From: Chrysogorgia sp. JL179-B06 | Lineage: Eukaryota; Cnidaria; Anthozoa; Scleralcyonacea; Chrysogorgiidae | Assembly (NCBI GenBank): GCA_035772405.1 | Contig: JAYKKM010000415.1 | Coordinates: 939,001 to 1,003,000 of the forward strand | Length of the DNA: 64,000 nt | Direction of reading: 5' to 3' | Position numbers and translations under genes: made by a program | Shown here: positions 62,977 to 64,000 of the stretch, one piece after another | How positions within the stretch are numbered: position 1 is the first letter of the stretch | Layout: each line of letters begins with the position of its first letter | Notes under the pieces: generated by a model | What the model was told of the DNA's origin: nothing | The model's database searches: none | The model's input: only the letters and a program-made list of their open reading frames with translations

Positions 62977-64000
62977 CATGACCGAACTTTTTTTGGTTTT
63001 AATTAAATATGTCGATAACTTTAACCATGGATCAGGGGATAGTAGAAAGACTTTTTATTATCCATGCTTTAACACTAGAAAGTTTCAGCAAATTCTCATT
63101 TCGGAAAGAATTACTGAGGAATTTCTTTATATCCTTAGCGATTCCACCCGCTCCTCCCATATAGCTGGTGGTGTTTCTCTACACCCCTCCCCCAAAGGAC
63201 GAAGACGTCAATAGTATTATCGGTAGCCTGCGTGAAAGTATGTTATTTTAATTTAACGGATGGATACATAGGTATTGATACTGGAACTAACTCGATGCAG
63301 TGTTTTTGATAAACATCTCAAGACGAGTTCTTCATCTGTCGGGAAAAACGAAATTAGCCACAGAACAATTTAGCTGGGTGAGTAGTGAGTTGGGAGGTTT
63401 GTAAATATGGCAGATCGTGGTTCTAATCTAATAATATTTTGTATAACTTGTCGTGCTGTTTATCAGAAGACGTTAAACGCAGTAAAACAGGAGTTCTATT
63501 TACGTTTTGAATACAGTGTGCTTTGAAATGACGGCTTGATGTGTTGGCATGGAACATTCGATAAGGCGCGCTGATCGCCATTCTACCGTGAAATGCTTGC
63601 AAATCTATAATTATCGCAAAATGCCATCGAATAATCGAGTTCACTAGAAGGTATCTTCGTTTACCGTAACAACTACGTGGTATCACTACGTTGGGTTGTA
63701 ACGGTTGTTCTGGTGAAGTTTATCTACTTCACAGTTTTACTTTAGACCAAACGAAAGCTACATATAAACAATGTCATTGTCTCGGCATCTAATTAATACT
63801 AATAGTAATAGTATTTTGTTTTGCGAAGTCGTTTGCATGATCACCAATGGTCTGTACAGCTGTCCATGTATTCTTGCAAAAGATGATAACTTTTGGCTCA
63901 GTTAATACAGTTGGTTGTGCACAAGTTTATTATTGTGATGGTGTAGCCATTTCTACAGCAAATCACGTGAGTTCTTCGTCTGGCAAAGCTACACAGATAA
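62977..64000. other. Right flank, no gene supported
   Basis: AT-rich DNA with only short frames. TTAATACAG followed by TTGGTTGTGCAC and later ACGTGAGTTC near 63900-63975 could bound a small exon, but no family is recognised. Confidence 0.35.

Overview
The window is animal nuclear DNA from an AT-rich, repeat-dense invertebrate genome. Three spliced host genes on the + strand show metazoan GT-AG introns, and the sequence between and inside them is full of microsatellites, inverted-repeat (MITE-like) elements, SINE-like copies and 5'-truncated LINE tails. The species cannot be fixed from the sequence; a marine or otherwise non-model invertebrate is my guess.

Region by region. (1) 923-34846 is the 3' part of an adhesion G-protein-coupled receptor: GAIN-domain exons, a GPS proteolysis motif, seven transmembrane segments and a cytoplasmic tail. 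Fifteen exons join in phase with no stop. (2) 3192-22222, inside one intron of that receptor, is a complete Polinton/Maverick element of 19,031 bp. It has terminal inverted repeats, a perfect 6-bp target duplication (CACCTT) and about 20 open genes. It landed on the last bases of an older TTAA-flanked MITE. (3) 34847-41435 is intergenic DNA with LINE remnants and MITEs. (4) 41436-44845 is a three-exon Regnase/ZC3H12-like ribonuclease gene. (5) 45772-55750 is a complete 15-exon kynureninase gene (456 codons). (6) 57270-62968 is a foldback element with kilobase-long inverted arms made of a 9/18-bp minisatellite, an 8-bp target duplication and a LINE fragment in its middle. (7) 62977-64000 holds no gene I can support.

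The Polinton is the main interest. A minus-strand block carries a myristoylatable membrane protein, packaging ATPase, major capsid protein, two paralogous membrane proteins, a chromodomain integrase and two paralogous penton-like jelly-roll candidates. A plus-strand block carries a 494-aa protein with a C-terminal anchor, a fibre-like protein, a 68-aa myristoylatable protein, a 46-aa arginine-rich peptide and a BRO-N/VRR-NUC/zinc-finger fusion. A second minus block carries a thymidine kinase and a zinc-finger protein. The last plus block carries three small membrane proteins, a zinc-ribbon protein that may be VLTF3-like, and protein-primed DNA polymerase B. Together they describe a virus-like element able to integrate, replicate, build an icosahedral capsid with a spike, and alter nucleotide supply. 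No adenovirus-type cysteine protease was recognised.

Sequence-level surprises include a C-terminal tag shared by the two outermost genes, a start peptide shared by the penton-like and fibre-like genes, a leftover piece of integrase chromodomain that marks a tandem duplication, promoter-like motifs abutting start codons, and an apparently leaderless palindromic divergent promoter.
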